Made by a program: the position numbers and the translations under genes | Part shown: positions 1 to 8,022 of the stretch, piece by piece | How positions within the stretch are numbered: the first letter of the stretch is position 1 | Layout: every line of letters begins with the position of its first letter | Assembly (NCBI GenBank): GCA_963723765.1 | Contig: CAVRSD010000003.1 | Coordinates: 744,001 to 808,000, forward strand | Length of the DNA: 64,000 nucleotides | Source: DATBAX01 sp963723765 | Lineage (GTDB): Bacteria > Acidobacteriota > Terriglobia > Terriglobales > Acidobacteriaceae | Direction: 5' to 3' | The notes under the pieces: model-generated | Told to the model about the DNA's origin: nothing | The model's database searches: none | The model's input: only the letters and a program-made list of their open reading frames with translations

Positions 1-864
1 ATTGAACTGCCATTTGCCGTCTCGTCCGATCTGGGGCTTTTCGGTAGCTTTGTATCCATTCTTGATGGCAACCTCATAGCCTGCCTTTACGCTTGGCACA
101 CCTAACGCAAAGTGGTGCATGACCCCCAATTCATGCGGATCAGGGTTGTGCACGTTCAGCATATATTCCAGCCAGTCGGTACCTTCAGGGACCCGCATAT
201 CTACCCAGTCGACCCTTGAGTCTTTCATTCCACCATGCCAGATGTCCTTGAACCCAAGGATGTCCCGATAGAAATGGTCGGCAGCCTCGCGATCTTTGAT
301 CACCACTCCTACATGAATGATGCGCTGAGAAATACGAGTATCCGGGAGAAACTTGCCGAAGTTGCGGCTGTGCAACGATCCCGGCATGAATTGCACAAAT
401 TCCACATCGTGCCCGTCCGGATCAAACACATCAAAGCCCCGGTTGCCATCACCCATAGGCTCCAGCTTCTCCGGCACCTTGACGCCTTTGCTGGCCAGGT
501 AATCGCGCATCTGCTGGGCGTCGGTGGTCTCAAACGAAATATGCGACAGCCGGTCCATTTTCGGATCCGTCAACTCAGGAAACATCTCGATGTATTGATG
601 GTCGTTGACCTTGAAATAAGTCAGCAGAAACTTGCCGCCTTCATCGGGTGGCAGCGTGTAACTGAATGGCTCCTGAAAGCCCAGCACGCCGGTGTAGAAC
701 TTGCGCGCCGCTGCCAGGTCGTCGGTACGCAGAGCGATGTGCGCTACACCTACGATGGGCGGCCGGGCGACCGTTGGAGATGCTGATGCGGGAGATTGAG
801 AGAGCGCCGGTAGAACCGACCCGAGCAAGAGGGCAGTGAGAGCCAATTTCTTTGGAAAGTTCAT
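1..864 (-). CDS. Secreted VOC (glyoxalase-fold) family protein, C-terminus cut by window edge
   Basis: The frame is open from an ATG at 864 to the window edge, so the C-terminus is missing. Residues 1-22 form a signal peptide (MNFPKKLALTALLLG, then small residues). Two glyoxalase/VOC modules follow. The first starts near residue 38 (VGVAHIALRTDDL, ARKFYTGVLGF) and the second near residue 165 (RIIHVGVVIKDREAA, FYRDILGF). Such proteins are metal-dependent lyases, dioxygenases or binding proteins; the substrate cannot be told from sequence. The signal peptide is unusual for glyoxalase I itself and suggests a periplasmic role. It is followed by about 160 bases without a gene. Confidence 0.8.
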   Translation of the reverse strand, partial: MNFPKKLALTALLLGSVLPALSQSPASASPTVARPPIVGVAHIALRTDDLAAARKFYTGVLGFQEPFSYTLPPDEGGKFLLTYFKVNDHQYIEMFPELTDPKMDRLSHISFETTDAQQMRDYLASKGVKVPEKLEPMGDGNRGFDVFDPDGHDVEFVQFMPGSLHSRNFGKFLPDTRISQRIIHVGVVIKDREAADHFYRDILGFKDIWHGGMKDSRVDWVDMRVPEGTDWLEYMLNVHNPDPHELGVMHHFALGVPSVKAGYEVAIKNGYKATEKPQIGRDGKWQFN

Positions 865-1024
865 GGCTGTGGATAGTGCGATGCAAGTAAAGCAGTTGTC
901 AAGGGCAAGACCGAACCATTCACGGCCAGTTACTCAATGTCCGATAACAGGTATTATGTAAAGTAGGCGGAGAGGCTCGCGGCGCCGGGGTCTCACTGGC
1001 TTGGATCCTGCAAAAGTCAGCCAG

Positions 1025-1510
1025 TCACATCTTGTAATGGCCCAGGTCCTCGTCGTTCAGCCCTTCCAGCCATTTCCGCATCTCGTCGCTAGTCAGGCGG
1101 TCCGACATGTTGGCCGCCTGCTTGGAGTGTTTCAACACCTCGTCTTCTACAAAGATCGGGCAATCAACTCGCAGCGCCAAAGCCAGGGCGTCGGATGGCC
1201 GCGAATCGATGCTGATGACTCGTCCTTCCCGCTCCATCCAAATCACCGCATAGAACGTATCCTCGCGCAGTTCGGTTACTACCACCTTGTGCACCTGGGT
1301 ATCGAGGCCGACGAGCACGTTCTTAATCAGATCATGGGTCATGGGACGCGGCGTGGAAACTTTCTCGATCTCCAGCGCAATCGCATTGGCCTCATAGATT
1401 CCCACCCAAATCGGCAGCACGGCCTCGCTCGCGGCTTCCTTCAGGATGACAATGGGCATGTTGGTCACCGGATCCATCATCAGGCCGCGAATTTTCATTT
1501 CCACTTCCAT
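1025..1510 (-). CDS. Bifunctional nuclease family protein (DUF151/BFN)
   Basis: 161 aa, close to the usual family length. The DUF151 core covers about residues 5-130: MKIRGLMMDPVTNMPIV, LPIWVGIYEANAIA, a TPRPMTHDL segment, and SIDSRPSDALALALR, which is the most diagnostic stretch. Family members have been described as bifunctional nucleases, and this fold is common in acidobacteria. The start at 1510 has a GGGAG Shine-Dalgarno about 8 bases upstream. It lies 16 bases behind miaB on the same strand, so the two are probably co-transcribed. The cellular substrate is unknown. Confidence 0.88.
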   Translation of the reverse strand: MEVEMKIRGLMMDPVTNMPIVILKEAASEAVLPIWVGIYEANAIALEIEKVSTPRPMTHDLIKNVLVGLDTQVHKVVVTELREDTFYAVIWMEREGRVISIDSRPSDALALALRVDCPIFVEDEVLKHSKQAANMSDRLTSDEMRKWLEGLNDEDLGHYKM

Positions 1511-1526
1511 CGTGATTCTCCCGCTC

Positions 1527-2855
1527 CTAAACCACCAGGGCTCCAGCCAGGCTGTTGGGAAAGCATCCTGTAATCCTTACTGAAACGTAACTCCCAAAAG
1601 CCGGAGCAGTGCCCGTGGGAACGCTAAAATTCAGCACTTTATTCTGGGAAGTTCGGGCAATCCATTGCTCTTTGACCTCATTCCTACCTTCAACCATTAC
1701 TTCAACTATTTGACCCATATGTCTCTGATAAGTGCGCCTCTGTATTTCGCGTTGCCTGTCGAGCAGCACATTCAGGCGGCGGGCCTTCTCTTCATCGGGA
1801 ATCGCATCTTCCAGCTTGAGCGATGGCGTATTCGGACGCGGCGAATACTTGAACCCAAAAATGGCATCAAATTCCACTTCATCGAGCAACGAAAGTGTTT
1901 CTTCGAAATCGGCCTCGGTTTCGCCGGGGAATCCCACGATCATGTCGCTGCTCAGGCTGATCTCGCGCTTCGCCGCTCTCATCCACGTTACGCGCTCCAG
2001 ATACTGCTCGCGGCTGTAGAGACGCTGCATCGCGTCCAGAATATGATTGGAACCACTCTGCACCGGAAGATGAACATGATCACAAAGCGTTGGACCGGCA
2101 TCGATCGCTTCTACAATGTCCAGGCCAAAGTCACGCGGATGCGAAGTGGTGAATCGAACTCGTCGAATGCCCGGAATCTCACCGACAGCCGAGAGAAGCT
2201 CTGCAAAGGTCTTCTTGCCCGAAGCATCTTTGTAGGAATTCACATTCTGCCCGAGTAATTGGATTTCGCTATACCCAAGGTCCGCCATCTGTCGCGCCTC
2301 AGCCAGGACGGAGTCCGACGTCCGACTGCGCTCCTTACCGCGCGTGTAGGGCACCACACAATAGGCGCAGAACTTGTCGCATCCTTCAATGATGGTGATG
2401 TATCCGCGATAGGGATTGGTGCGAGCAGTAAACTCCGTCTCAAAGCATTCGTCAGTTTCGCGATCTTCGAGGCCGGTGACGCGGTTGTTCCCTGCCTCGA
2501 GTTGCACCAGCATTTGCGGCAGATGGCGATACGACGCCGATCCCGCCACCAGCGAAACATACGGCGCGCGCTCGAAAATCTTCTCGCCTTCCTGCTGCGC
2601 CACGCACCCCAGCACCGCGAACTTCTTCCCTTGCTTGTGCAACTTCTTGTAATCGTTCAGCCGATGAAAGACTTTCTGCTCGGCTTTATCGCGAATGGAG
2701 CAGGTGTTGTAGAGCACCAACCCAGCCTCTTCGACGGTCTCTACCTGGCGATAGCCCTCAGACAGAAGCGTCCCCACAACTTTTTCGGAGTCATGGGCAT
2801 TCATCTGACAGCCAAAGGTCTGCAGGAAAAACGTCTTTTGAGACTCACTCGCCAT
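1527..2855 (-). CDS. miaB: tRNA-2-methylthio-N6-dimethylallyladenosine synthase MiaB
   Basis: 442 aa. It is a radical-SAM methylthiotransferase that adds the ms2 group to i6A37 of tRNAs reading UNN codons. The N-terminal UPF0004 domain has the first cluster cysteine in QTFGCQMNAHDSE, and others in NTCSIRDKAE and VLGCVAQQEG. The radical-SAM cysteines are in GCDKFCAYCVVPYTRG (CxxxCxxC). A TRAM domain closes the protein. The frame is open to 2966, but the extra 37 residues are translated repeat DNA. ATG at 2855, just before SESQKTFFLQTFGC, is the natural start. MiaB rather than RimO is favoured by the overall sequence. Confidence 0.93.
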   Translation of the reverse strand: MASESQKTFFLQTFGCQMNAHDSEKVVGTLLSEGYRQVETVEEAGLVLYNTCSIRDKAEQKVFHRLNDYKKLHKQGKKFAVLGCVAQQEGEKIFERAPYVSLVAGSASYRHLPQMLVQLEAGNNRVTGLEDRETDECFETEFTARTNPYRGYITIIEGCDKFCAYCVVPYTRGKERSRTSDSVLAEARQMADLGYSEIQLLGQNVNSYKDASGKKTFAELLSAVGEIPGIRRVRFTTSHPRDFGLDIVEAIDAGPTLCDHVHLPVQSGSNHILDAMQRLYSREQYLERVTWMRAAKREISLSSDMIVGFPGETEADFEETLSLLDEVEFDAIFGFKYSPRPNTPSLKLEDAIPDEEKARRLNVLLDRQREIQRRTYQRHMGQIVEVMVEGRNEVKEQWIARTSQNKVLNFSVPTGTAPAFGSYVSVRITGCFPNSLAGALVV

Positions 2856-2884
2856 AGGAACCCAGTATAACGCGCCCAGCAACC

Positions 2885-2926
2885 CGTTTGGACTTTGCTT
2901 GTGTGGAGCGGACACTCCTGTCCGCT
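2885..2926 (+). repeat. Interspersed palindromic repeat, copy 1
   Basis: A 42-base unit containing the inverted repeat GCGGACA...TGTCCGC. It recurs at 5155-5196 with a single mismatch. A shorter relative of its hairpin occurs at 11395-11414. It lies upstream of miaB, between that gene and the VWA gene. Confidence 0.7.
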
Positions 2927-2988
2927 CAGGATCGCCTCGATCCTCCCCCCCCGGCGGGTGGCCCATTCAAGCCTGAGGAAGTTGGTTT

Positions 2989-4887
2989 CTAATCAGAAGC
3001 TGTTTTGGCGGGCGCGTTTACGCTGGCATAGTAACCTTTCCGCGCGTACACGTGAAGCTTCTGACCGGACTTTCGGGCCGTAATATCGATGGCGCGATAT
3101 TTCCCATCGTGCGCGAAAACGGCAGGTTTGTACGAAATGAGATAACGGCTACGAATGACCTCCTGGAGTTGGCCGAGACTACTGTTTAGAAAACCAAGTG
3201 AACCGGGGACAAAGGCTGCTCCTCCCGTCCGCTCCGCCAATAACTTCAGAGCCTGGTCGCCCAACTGACTGTTCTCATTACGAACAGTCACATCCCGGGT
3301 GCTCACTGTATATACGATCACTTCTCGGCGTACAGCTTCTTCGATTACGTCTTTCAGAGTGGCAGTGCTGGAGTTATCGAACCCATCACTGATAATCACC
3401 AGGATTCTTGCCACTGGCTGAGTTTCCTGCCGGCTGGCAAGTTTGTCGGCAGCGTAGGCAGCGGCGTCCCATACGGCGGTCCCGCCTCCAGGCGCAAGTC
3501 CGTTAATGCTGTGACTTATTTGCTTTTGGTCCCCGGTGAAATCCTGCACGAGCAATACAGAGCTGGCGACGCCGACCACGAAGGCGAGGTCATTCTTTTC
3601 GGTCATGGCCTTTTCTACGAAGTTAGTGGCCGAGCGCTGTTCAAAGGAGAACCGCTTTTCGATGGATTGGCTGGTATCGATGATAAGTCCCAGGCGCAAA
3701 GGCAACTGCGCCTCGTTGCGAAATCCAAGTATGGCGGCTGGCGCCTTTTGATCGTCAAGAACCCCGACCTCTTTGTCGGTAAGGTCAGTGACCGATTTTC
3801 CATGGTCAGTGGCCGAGAAAAATACCGCGACCTCGTCGACCGATTTTCGCATGGTCCAGGGGCTGGACGGTTTCGCATCCTCTGGCTGAGCAGATTTATT
3901 TGCCCCAACTGGTACCAGCGACGTTTTCACATCACAAGTTGTACATGCGGCTTCCGCCTCCGCGACTTCTTCCTGTTCTTTCGATTCCTGCAATTCTTGC
4001 TGGATCTGTTTCGATGTATCCCCAGTCTTTAGGGCGATGGAAAGGTTTACCTGAGGAGCAGTCGGAGCAGTTTTTCGTGCTTCCTTGACGGGTTCAGCTT
4101 TCAGTTCCTGCAGAATTTTCCGGGATTGATCTGCAGCCGGCGATTTTGGATCTTCCTTCAGAAGAGTATTCAGCTCACGCTCCGCATCCTGAAGATTATT
4201 CTGTCCTTCGTATGCGGCGGCGGCGTAGTAATGAACAATCGAAGCTTCCTCGTGCTTGCGGCTATGCACAAGGTCGGCCGTCGCAACTGCGGCCCGGTAA
4301 TCGTGGTTCAAAAGTTGAGCATAAACCAATGCAGTGAGGAACTGGAGATCGAGAGGCGCGATGTTCGTCGCCTTCTGAATCGATTCTTCCGCCGCCGGAT
4401 AATTTTTGAGAGCCAATTGCGCGCAACCCAGATTCAAATACGAAGTGGGTAGATGGTCATCCAGCGCTACAGATTGCGTGAATTGGACGAGTGCTTCCTC
4501 GTTCTTTCCCAGGTCCAGGTAGGTGGAACCGAGCGCATTGTGCGCCGCGACGAAGCTCGGATAAATCGAAATCGCCGCATTCAGGTGGCTGACCGCGCCC
4601 GTAAAATCCTTTCGCATCAACAGTTGATAACCTTTGGAATATTCCTTTCGTGCCTTGGCCGGGGCCTTGAGGTCTAACTTCGATACCGAGCCGGATGGTT
4701 CCTGCAACGGACTGTGATTCTTGGCGGTGTTTCCCCCATTCCACAGTTCCATACTCATTTGTCCGGCGGACAATACTGCATCTGGCGTGAGAGTACCCCT
4801 AGCCTCAAGACTCATGGGACCCTGCGCAATTGCGGCACCGGTCAGCAAAAGTATGGAGAATGCCCAGTACGATGCTCGGCTAATCAT
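2989..4887 (-). CDS. Secreted TPR and von Willebrand factor A domain protein (VWFA-related, acidobacterial type)
   Basis: 632 aa. Residues 1-22 form a signal peptide (WAFSILLLTGAAIAQG). Tetratricopeptide-like helices span about residues 80-260 (YSKGYQLLMRKDFTGAV, AHNALGSTYLDLGKNEEAL, SYLNLGCAQLALKNY). A VWA domain covers about residues 350-610, with MIDAS motif DTSQS, a later GGGTAVWDAA segment and VIISDGFDNSS. This layout matches the 'VWFA-related Acidobacterial domain' family. The function is unknown; a surface or periplasmic protein-interaction role is likely. The gene stands alone. Confidence 0.82.
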   Translation of the reverse strand: MISRASYWAFSILLLTGAAIAQGPMSLEARGTLTPDAVLSAGQMSMELWNGGNTAKNHSPLQEPSGSVSKLDLKAPAKARKEYSKGYQLLMRKDFTGAVSHLNAAISIYPSFVAAHNALGSTYLDLGKNEEALVQFTQSVALDDHLPTSYLNLGCAQLALKNYPAAEESIQKATNIAPLDLQFLTALVYAQLLNHDYRAAVATADLVHSRKHEEASIVHYYAAAAYEGQNNLQDAERELNTLLKEDPKSPAADQSRKILQELKAEPVKEARKTAPTAPQVNLSIALKTGDTSKQIQQELQESKEQEEVAEAEAACTTCDVKTSLVPVGANKSAQPEDAKPSSPWTMRKSVDEVAVFFSATDHGKSVTDLTDKEVGVLDDQKAPAAILGFRNEAQLPLRLGLIIDTSQSIEKRFSFEQRSATNFVEKAMTEKNDLAFVVGVASSVLLVQDFTGDQKQISHSINGLAPGGGTAVWDAAAYAADKLASRQETQPVARILVIISDGFDNSSTATLKDVIEEAVRREVIVYTVSTRDVTVRNENSQLGDQALKLLAERTGGAAFVPGSLGFLNSSLGQLQEVIRSRYLISYKPAVFAHDGKYRAIDITARKSGQKLHVYARKGYYASVNAPAKTASD

Positions 4888-5573
4888 GGGTCTACCTCAA
4901 ACGGAATAGCTTGAAAGGAACGACCGCGACTCGACCGGATTATAGCTCACTATTGGGCTGATTCGCTGCATTTAAGAGGCTTTGGTAGGGATGCAGTTCG
5001 AAGCGCGATTCGTATCGGGGCACGGCTTTCAGCCGTGCCGCAAGAACTTAGGAGAGACAGGCTTTAGCCGCTGCCGAGGTTTTTGACGGCTGGCCCACCC
5101 TTGCACTACCACCACAGACGCAGAAGGCTATGTCTTTTGACGGCTCAACTACCTCGTTTGGACTTTGCTCGTGTGGAGCGGACACTCCTGTCCGCTAAAG
5201 CCGGCGGCGCCAAATGATGTCGGTCCATCTGACCGCCAGCACCACCGTTGAAGAGCAACCCTTCCAGGGCCGCGTTACAAGAAACGACGATTCACGCGGC
5301 GCTCAAAGCGCCGCTCTTCCACGGAGACCCCCACGGCACTCCCCGCCGCGAACTCCCCCATAGGATTTACATCCGGGAAGGGCATGGCTTATAGCCATGC
5401 CGCCCAAAACGTCGATGTCGATCACGCCCCGCATGGGAGCCTCGGCATTCGCTAGTCACTCCTTCACTGTGTTGATCTCAAAGGAACGTTTTGGTGCGGC
5501 TGTCAGGTACGTCCCAATTTCCTATAGACTATGATCATTCCCGATGGTATTGATGATTCAAAAGGAAAAGAAG
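4888..5573. other. Non-coding stretch carrying several hairpin repeats
   Basis: No convincing gene lies here. It holds short perfect hairpins: GGCACGGCT/AGCCGTGCC at 5019-5039, GCGGCGCT/AGCGCCGC at 5296-5314 and GGCATGGCT/AGCCATGCC at 5381-5401. It also holds a second copy of the 42-base repeat (5155-5196). The stretch borders the restriction-modification remnants that begin at 5574. Confidence 0.7.
5155..5196 (+). repeat. Interspersed palindromic repeat, copy 2
   Basis: Matches 2885-2926 at 41 of 42 positions, in the same orientation, including the GCGGACA/TGTCCGC hairpin. Confidence 0.7.
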
Positions 5574-5957
5574 ATGGGAACGAAGCGCGCGGGAAAGCCA
5601 AGGCTCCTTGATCTTTTCTGCTGTGCCGGAGGTGCCAGTGTCGGCTACAGCAGAGCGGGTTTTGACGTTATCGGAGTCGATATCGTGCCACAGCCGAACT
5701 ATCCCTTCGAGTTTATTCAAGCTGACGCTCTTTCCCTCGACCCGAAGTTCATCGCCTCATTCGACGCGGTTCATGCGTCGCCGCCTTGTCAGGCATATTC
5801 CGACCTCGCGAAACGTAACGGCAACGGCCACAAGTGGCCGCGTTTAATTGAGCCTATTCGTAAAATGCTGACTCGGTCAGGCTTGCCATATGTCATAGAG
5901 AACGTGGACGGCGCTCCGCTTCTTCACCCCATAGTCTTGTCTAGTGGCTATTTTTAG
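5574..5957 (+). pseudogene. C5-cytosine DNA methyltransferase, N-terminal fragment
   Basis: About 127 aa. It shows the catalytic half of a phage-like C5 methyltransferase: motif I (LLDLFCCAGGASVGY, SAM binding), the motif II-like acidic residue (VIGVDI), motif IV with catalytic cysteine (ASPPCQAYS) and motif VI (YVIENVDGAP). It stops at VLSSGYF, where relatives continue with CG-MFGL and the target-recognition region, so it cannot be a complete enzyme. The frame opens at 5544, but ATG 5574 follows an AAGGA sequence. Its stop codon overlaps the 3' end of the convergent endonuclease VII-like gene. It is probably a remnant of a restriction-modification system. Confidence 0.72.
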
Positions 5958-6271
5958 ATCCCTTCGACAGGAAGTTTCTCAGCCATGGCGTTAGAAGCTC
6001 TGTCATGCGCCTGAGGATTGGCCTCAACAAACGCGATGAACCTGTTGCATGCGTGATGTACCACCCCACGGATGCAATCCTCACATCCATTTTTGCAATG
6101 CCCGTGATTGTGCTCGAGGACGACCACCGGTTGTTTCTTGCACTCGCCCGGATGTTCGATATTGCGAGCATGGAAATAACAGTAACTGCTGTCGTACCCG
6201 CAAACTGGGCAGATTCCCTTCTGATCGGCCAGCAACTTCGCCCGAAGGAACTGTCGTTCGCGAGAGTTCAT
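5954..6271 (-). CDS. Endonuclease VII family (His-Me finger) nuclease
   Basis: 105 aa, similar to the phage recombination endonuclease VII domain. It has a zinc cysteine pair CPVCG, then VLEHNHGHCKNG with the DH/NH-type His-Me finger core, and GVVHHACNRFIAF, matching the family's 'RG--C--CN--IG' segment. Such enzymes cut branched DNA in phages. In chromosomes they often sit in mobile or restriction loci, as here. Its ATG overlaps the stop of the upstream XRE gene by one base (TGATG), implying translational coupling. An extra Cys/His-rich insert (YCYFHARNIEHPGECKK) is unusual. Confidence 0.75.
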   Translation of the reverse strand: MNSRERQFLRAKLLADQKGICPVCGYDSSYCYFHARNIEHPGECKKQPVVVLEHNHGHCKNGCEDCIRGVVHHACNRFIAFVEANPQAHDRASNAMAEKLPVEGI

Positions 6272-6483
6272 CAGTGCCCTACTTTTTCATCGCCAAGGAG
6301 CCAATTGACCTCGACACCTAACACAGAGGCGAGAGCCTTGAGTTCGTAGTCAAAAACATGGCGAAGGCCATTTTCGATCTTTGAGATAGCGGCTCGGTCG
6401 AGTTGAATTCCACGCCGCGCCAACTTGCCCGAGAGAGCATCCTGCGTCAGCGCTGGACTGAACCTTCGGCGCGCTTTGGCCAT
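6271..6483 (-). CDS. XRE-family helix-turn-helix regulator
   Basis: 70 aa from ATG 6483; a GTG at 6495 would add four residues. It consists almost entirely of an HTH_3/XRE domain: LTQDALSGKLARRG, DRAAISKIENGLRHVFDYEL, LASVLGVEVNWLLG. Small regulators of this type control restriction-modification and phage modules, often repressing themselves. The perfect palindrome TGTTCTAAAATAGAACA at 6557-6573 upstream is a likely operator. It is co-transcribed with the endonuclease VII-like gene. Confidence 0.78.
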   Translation of the reverse strand: MAKARRRFSPALTQDALSGKLARRGIQLDRAAISKIENGLRHVFDYELKALASVLGVEVNWLLGDEKVGH

Positions 6484-6556
6484 GCGGCCACCCACAACGT
6501 TCTTGCGCGTGGACTTTTTCTCACAGGAAAAGGGTACTTCGTGAGCAACGCGAATG

Positions 6557-6573
6557 TGTTCTAAAATAGAACA
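6557..6573. promoter_or_regulatory. Palindromic operator candidate for the XRE regulator
   Basis: Perfect 7-3-7 inverted repeat TGTTCTA-AAA-TAGAACA, 74 bases upstream of the XRE start codon on the minus strand. Position and symmetry fit an autoregulatory site. Binding by this XRE protein is inference. Confidence 0.5.
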
Positions 6574-6739
6574 TTAGCAGCCAAGGCTATCTGCCTCCTC
6601 GGGCCTCGAGCGAGGCAGATGAGAGGCTGATTTAACTTGTAGAAATGAGAGGCAGGATTTATGAACAGTGGTACGATCTTCTTCCCAGACTGACGAATAC
6701 CCTCGAAACACGGATCGTGCGCAATGGGCTGCTTCCGCC

Positions 6740-6974
6740 ATGGCGAAATTTGCCGCGGTCACCGGCCTTGGCGAGGATCTGAAGACCGATCCTCAGACAG
6801 TGCTCGCCGATTTACTCGCCGACCTGATGCACTCGGTCCGACGCGCAGGGAGCGGAGCTAAACGTCACAGAAATCGTCGACTTCCAGTCTGCACTCGGGA
6901 GGGCTCGCGGACACTATCAGAAGGAGTTGGTCAACGAAACCTCCCAAAGGCTGGAAGATCCTCACTCACCATGA
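6740..6974 (+). pseudogene. Small conserved hypothetical gene with a frameshift
   Basis: ATG 6740 opens MAKFAAVTGLGEDLKTDP and TVLADLLADLMH. The frame then turns to low-information sequence. A one-base shift near 6840-6850 restores FQSALGRARGHYQKEL and an end at 6972-6974. The joined product resembles small accessory proteins of plasmids and phages with the pattern DLL-DLMH...F--AL--A--HY--E. Function unknown. It lies directly upstream of the HNH gene. Confidence 0.45.
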
Positions 6975-7104
6975 TGTTACGTATTTAAAGCCTGGGCAGT
7001 ACCTCCTAACAGAGAAACCTCCCGAAAACGCCATTAAGTTTGAACACGGGATTTCGGCGAAGCTGCGGGCGGAGGTTCTTGATCGAAACGGCTTTACCTG
7101 CCAG

Positions 7105-7383
7105 ATGTGCGGCTTGACGCCAGGCGATATCGATCCAGCGACGGGACGCAAGGTCCGGCTCCATCTCGGCCACATTAAGGACAAAAGCCTCGGCGGAAAG
7201 ATTGAGCTTTCAAATCTTCGCGCACTGTGCTCGACCTGTAATCAAGGGGCGAAGAACATAACCGGCGAGAAGCCCACCACAATCTGGTTGCTGTCCCAGA
7301 TTCGTAGAGCTGGACAGGACGAACAGCGCGCAGTGCTCGATTGGCTACAGAAGAAATTTGGTTCTATGAAGCGTGATGGCTGA
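7105..7383 (+). CDS. HNH endonuclease, true N-terminus probably further upstream
   Basis: 92 aa as called. The HNH core is clear: CQMCG zinc pair at the very start, LHLGHIKDKSLGG with the catalytic His, then NLRALCSTCNQGAKN with the second zinc pair and Asn. Protein-like sequence in the same frame extends upstream to at least 6982 (YLKPGQYLL, ISAKLRAEVLDRNGFTCQMCG), but no normal start codon is found there. A lost base next to ATG 6971 would explain this. HNH genes of this type sit beside vsr in restriction loci. It overlaps vsr by 8 bases. Confidence 0.75.
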   Translation: MCGLTPGDIDPATGRKVRLHLGHIKDKSLGGKIELSNLRALCSTCNQGAKNITGEKPTTIWLLSQIRRAGQDEQRAVLDWLQKKFGSMKRDG

Positions 7384-7813
7384 CGTTTTCACCAAGGCGC
7401 AACGGTCGGCCGTCATGGCACGTGTCCGCAGCCGTGACAATCTGAGCACCGAGATCCTGACGATCAGGCTACTGCGAGCGAATGGTATTGCCGGGTGGCG
7501 TCGGCACTCGCGAATCTTCGGAAAACCTGATTTCGTCTTTCAGAAAGCGAAGATTGTTTTGTTCGTTGACGGGTGCTTCTGGCATGGCTGCCCACGCTGC
7601 AAGCGCGTTCCCGCCTCCTCGAAGGCCTTTTGGCGTGCGAAGATCGAGCGCAACGTACAGCGTGATAAAAAGGTTTCCCGTCAGCTACGAAAGGAGGGTT
7701 GGAGAGTGGTACGCGTTCGTGAGTGCCGCTTGAAGGCGCCAACCCGTTTCTTGAATCGTCTCAAGACACTGAGCGCGGCCAAACATCCCCACTCAAGCCA
7801 AAAGCGGGCTTGA
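7376..7813 (+). CDS. vsr: Very short patch repair (Vsr-type) endonuclease
   Basis: 145 aa from ATG 7376. Vsr landmarks: RSAVMARVRSRDNLSTEI, the catalytic Asp in GKPDFVF, zinc-site FVDGCFWHGCPRC, FWRAKIERNVQRD and GWRVVRVRECR. Vsr nicks 5' of the T in T:G mismatches produced by deamination of 5-methylcytosine and normally accompanies a C5 methyltransferase. Here the only methyltransferase is the truncated fragment at 5574. The last nine codons and the stop run into a palindromic repeat (7785-7822), which may have replaced the original tail. Confidence 0.88.
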   Translation: MADVFTKAQRSAVMARVRSRDNLSTEILTIRLLRANGIAGWRRHSRIFGKPDFVFQKAKIVLFVDGCFWHGCPRCKRVPASSKAFWRAKIERNVQRDKKVSRQLRKEGWRVVRVRECRLKAPTRFLNRLKTLSAAKHPHSSQKRA

Positions 7814-7822
7814 ATGGGGCAT
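7785..7822 (+). repeat. REP-like hairpin at the end of vsr
   Basis: Stem CCCCACTCAAGCC / GGCTTGAATGGGG with a short loop, ending in GGGGCA. It belongs with the hairpins at 12105 and 15157, which share the CTCAAGC/GCTTGA stem. Confidence 0.65.
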
Positions 7823-8022
7823 TTCTACAGCTAGACAAAGCCTCTCCGCCTGGACAAAGTCTCCTCGCCGCTTGCCCTCCGGCCAGGATAACTATTTCTT
7901 GACCTTATCTTCTCTCTTATCGAGGGCCACCCCATTTTCGCTTTGAACTGGGAGTCACTGGGCTTACTATTTCCCGGATACTAATCTCTATGCGATCCTG
8001 AAAACTCTGGGGGGGCGCAAGC

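Noticed and set aside
2856..2966. N-terminal extension of MiaB
   Set aside because: It translates an interspersed repeat; the conserved MiaB start is next to ATG 2855.
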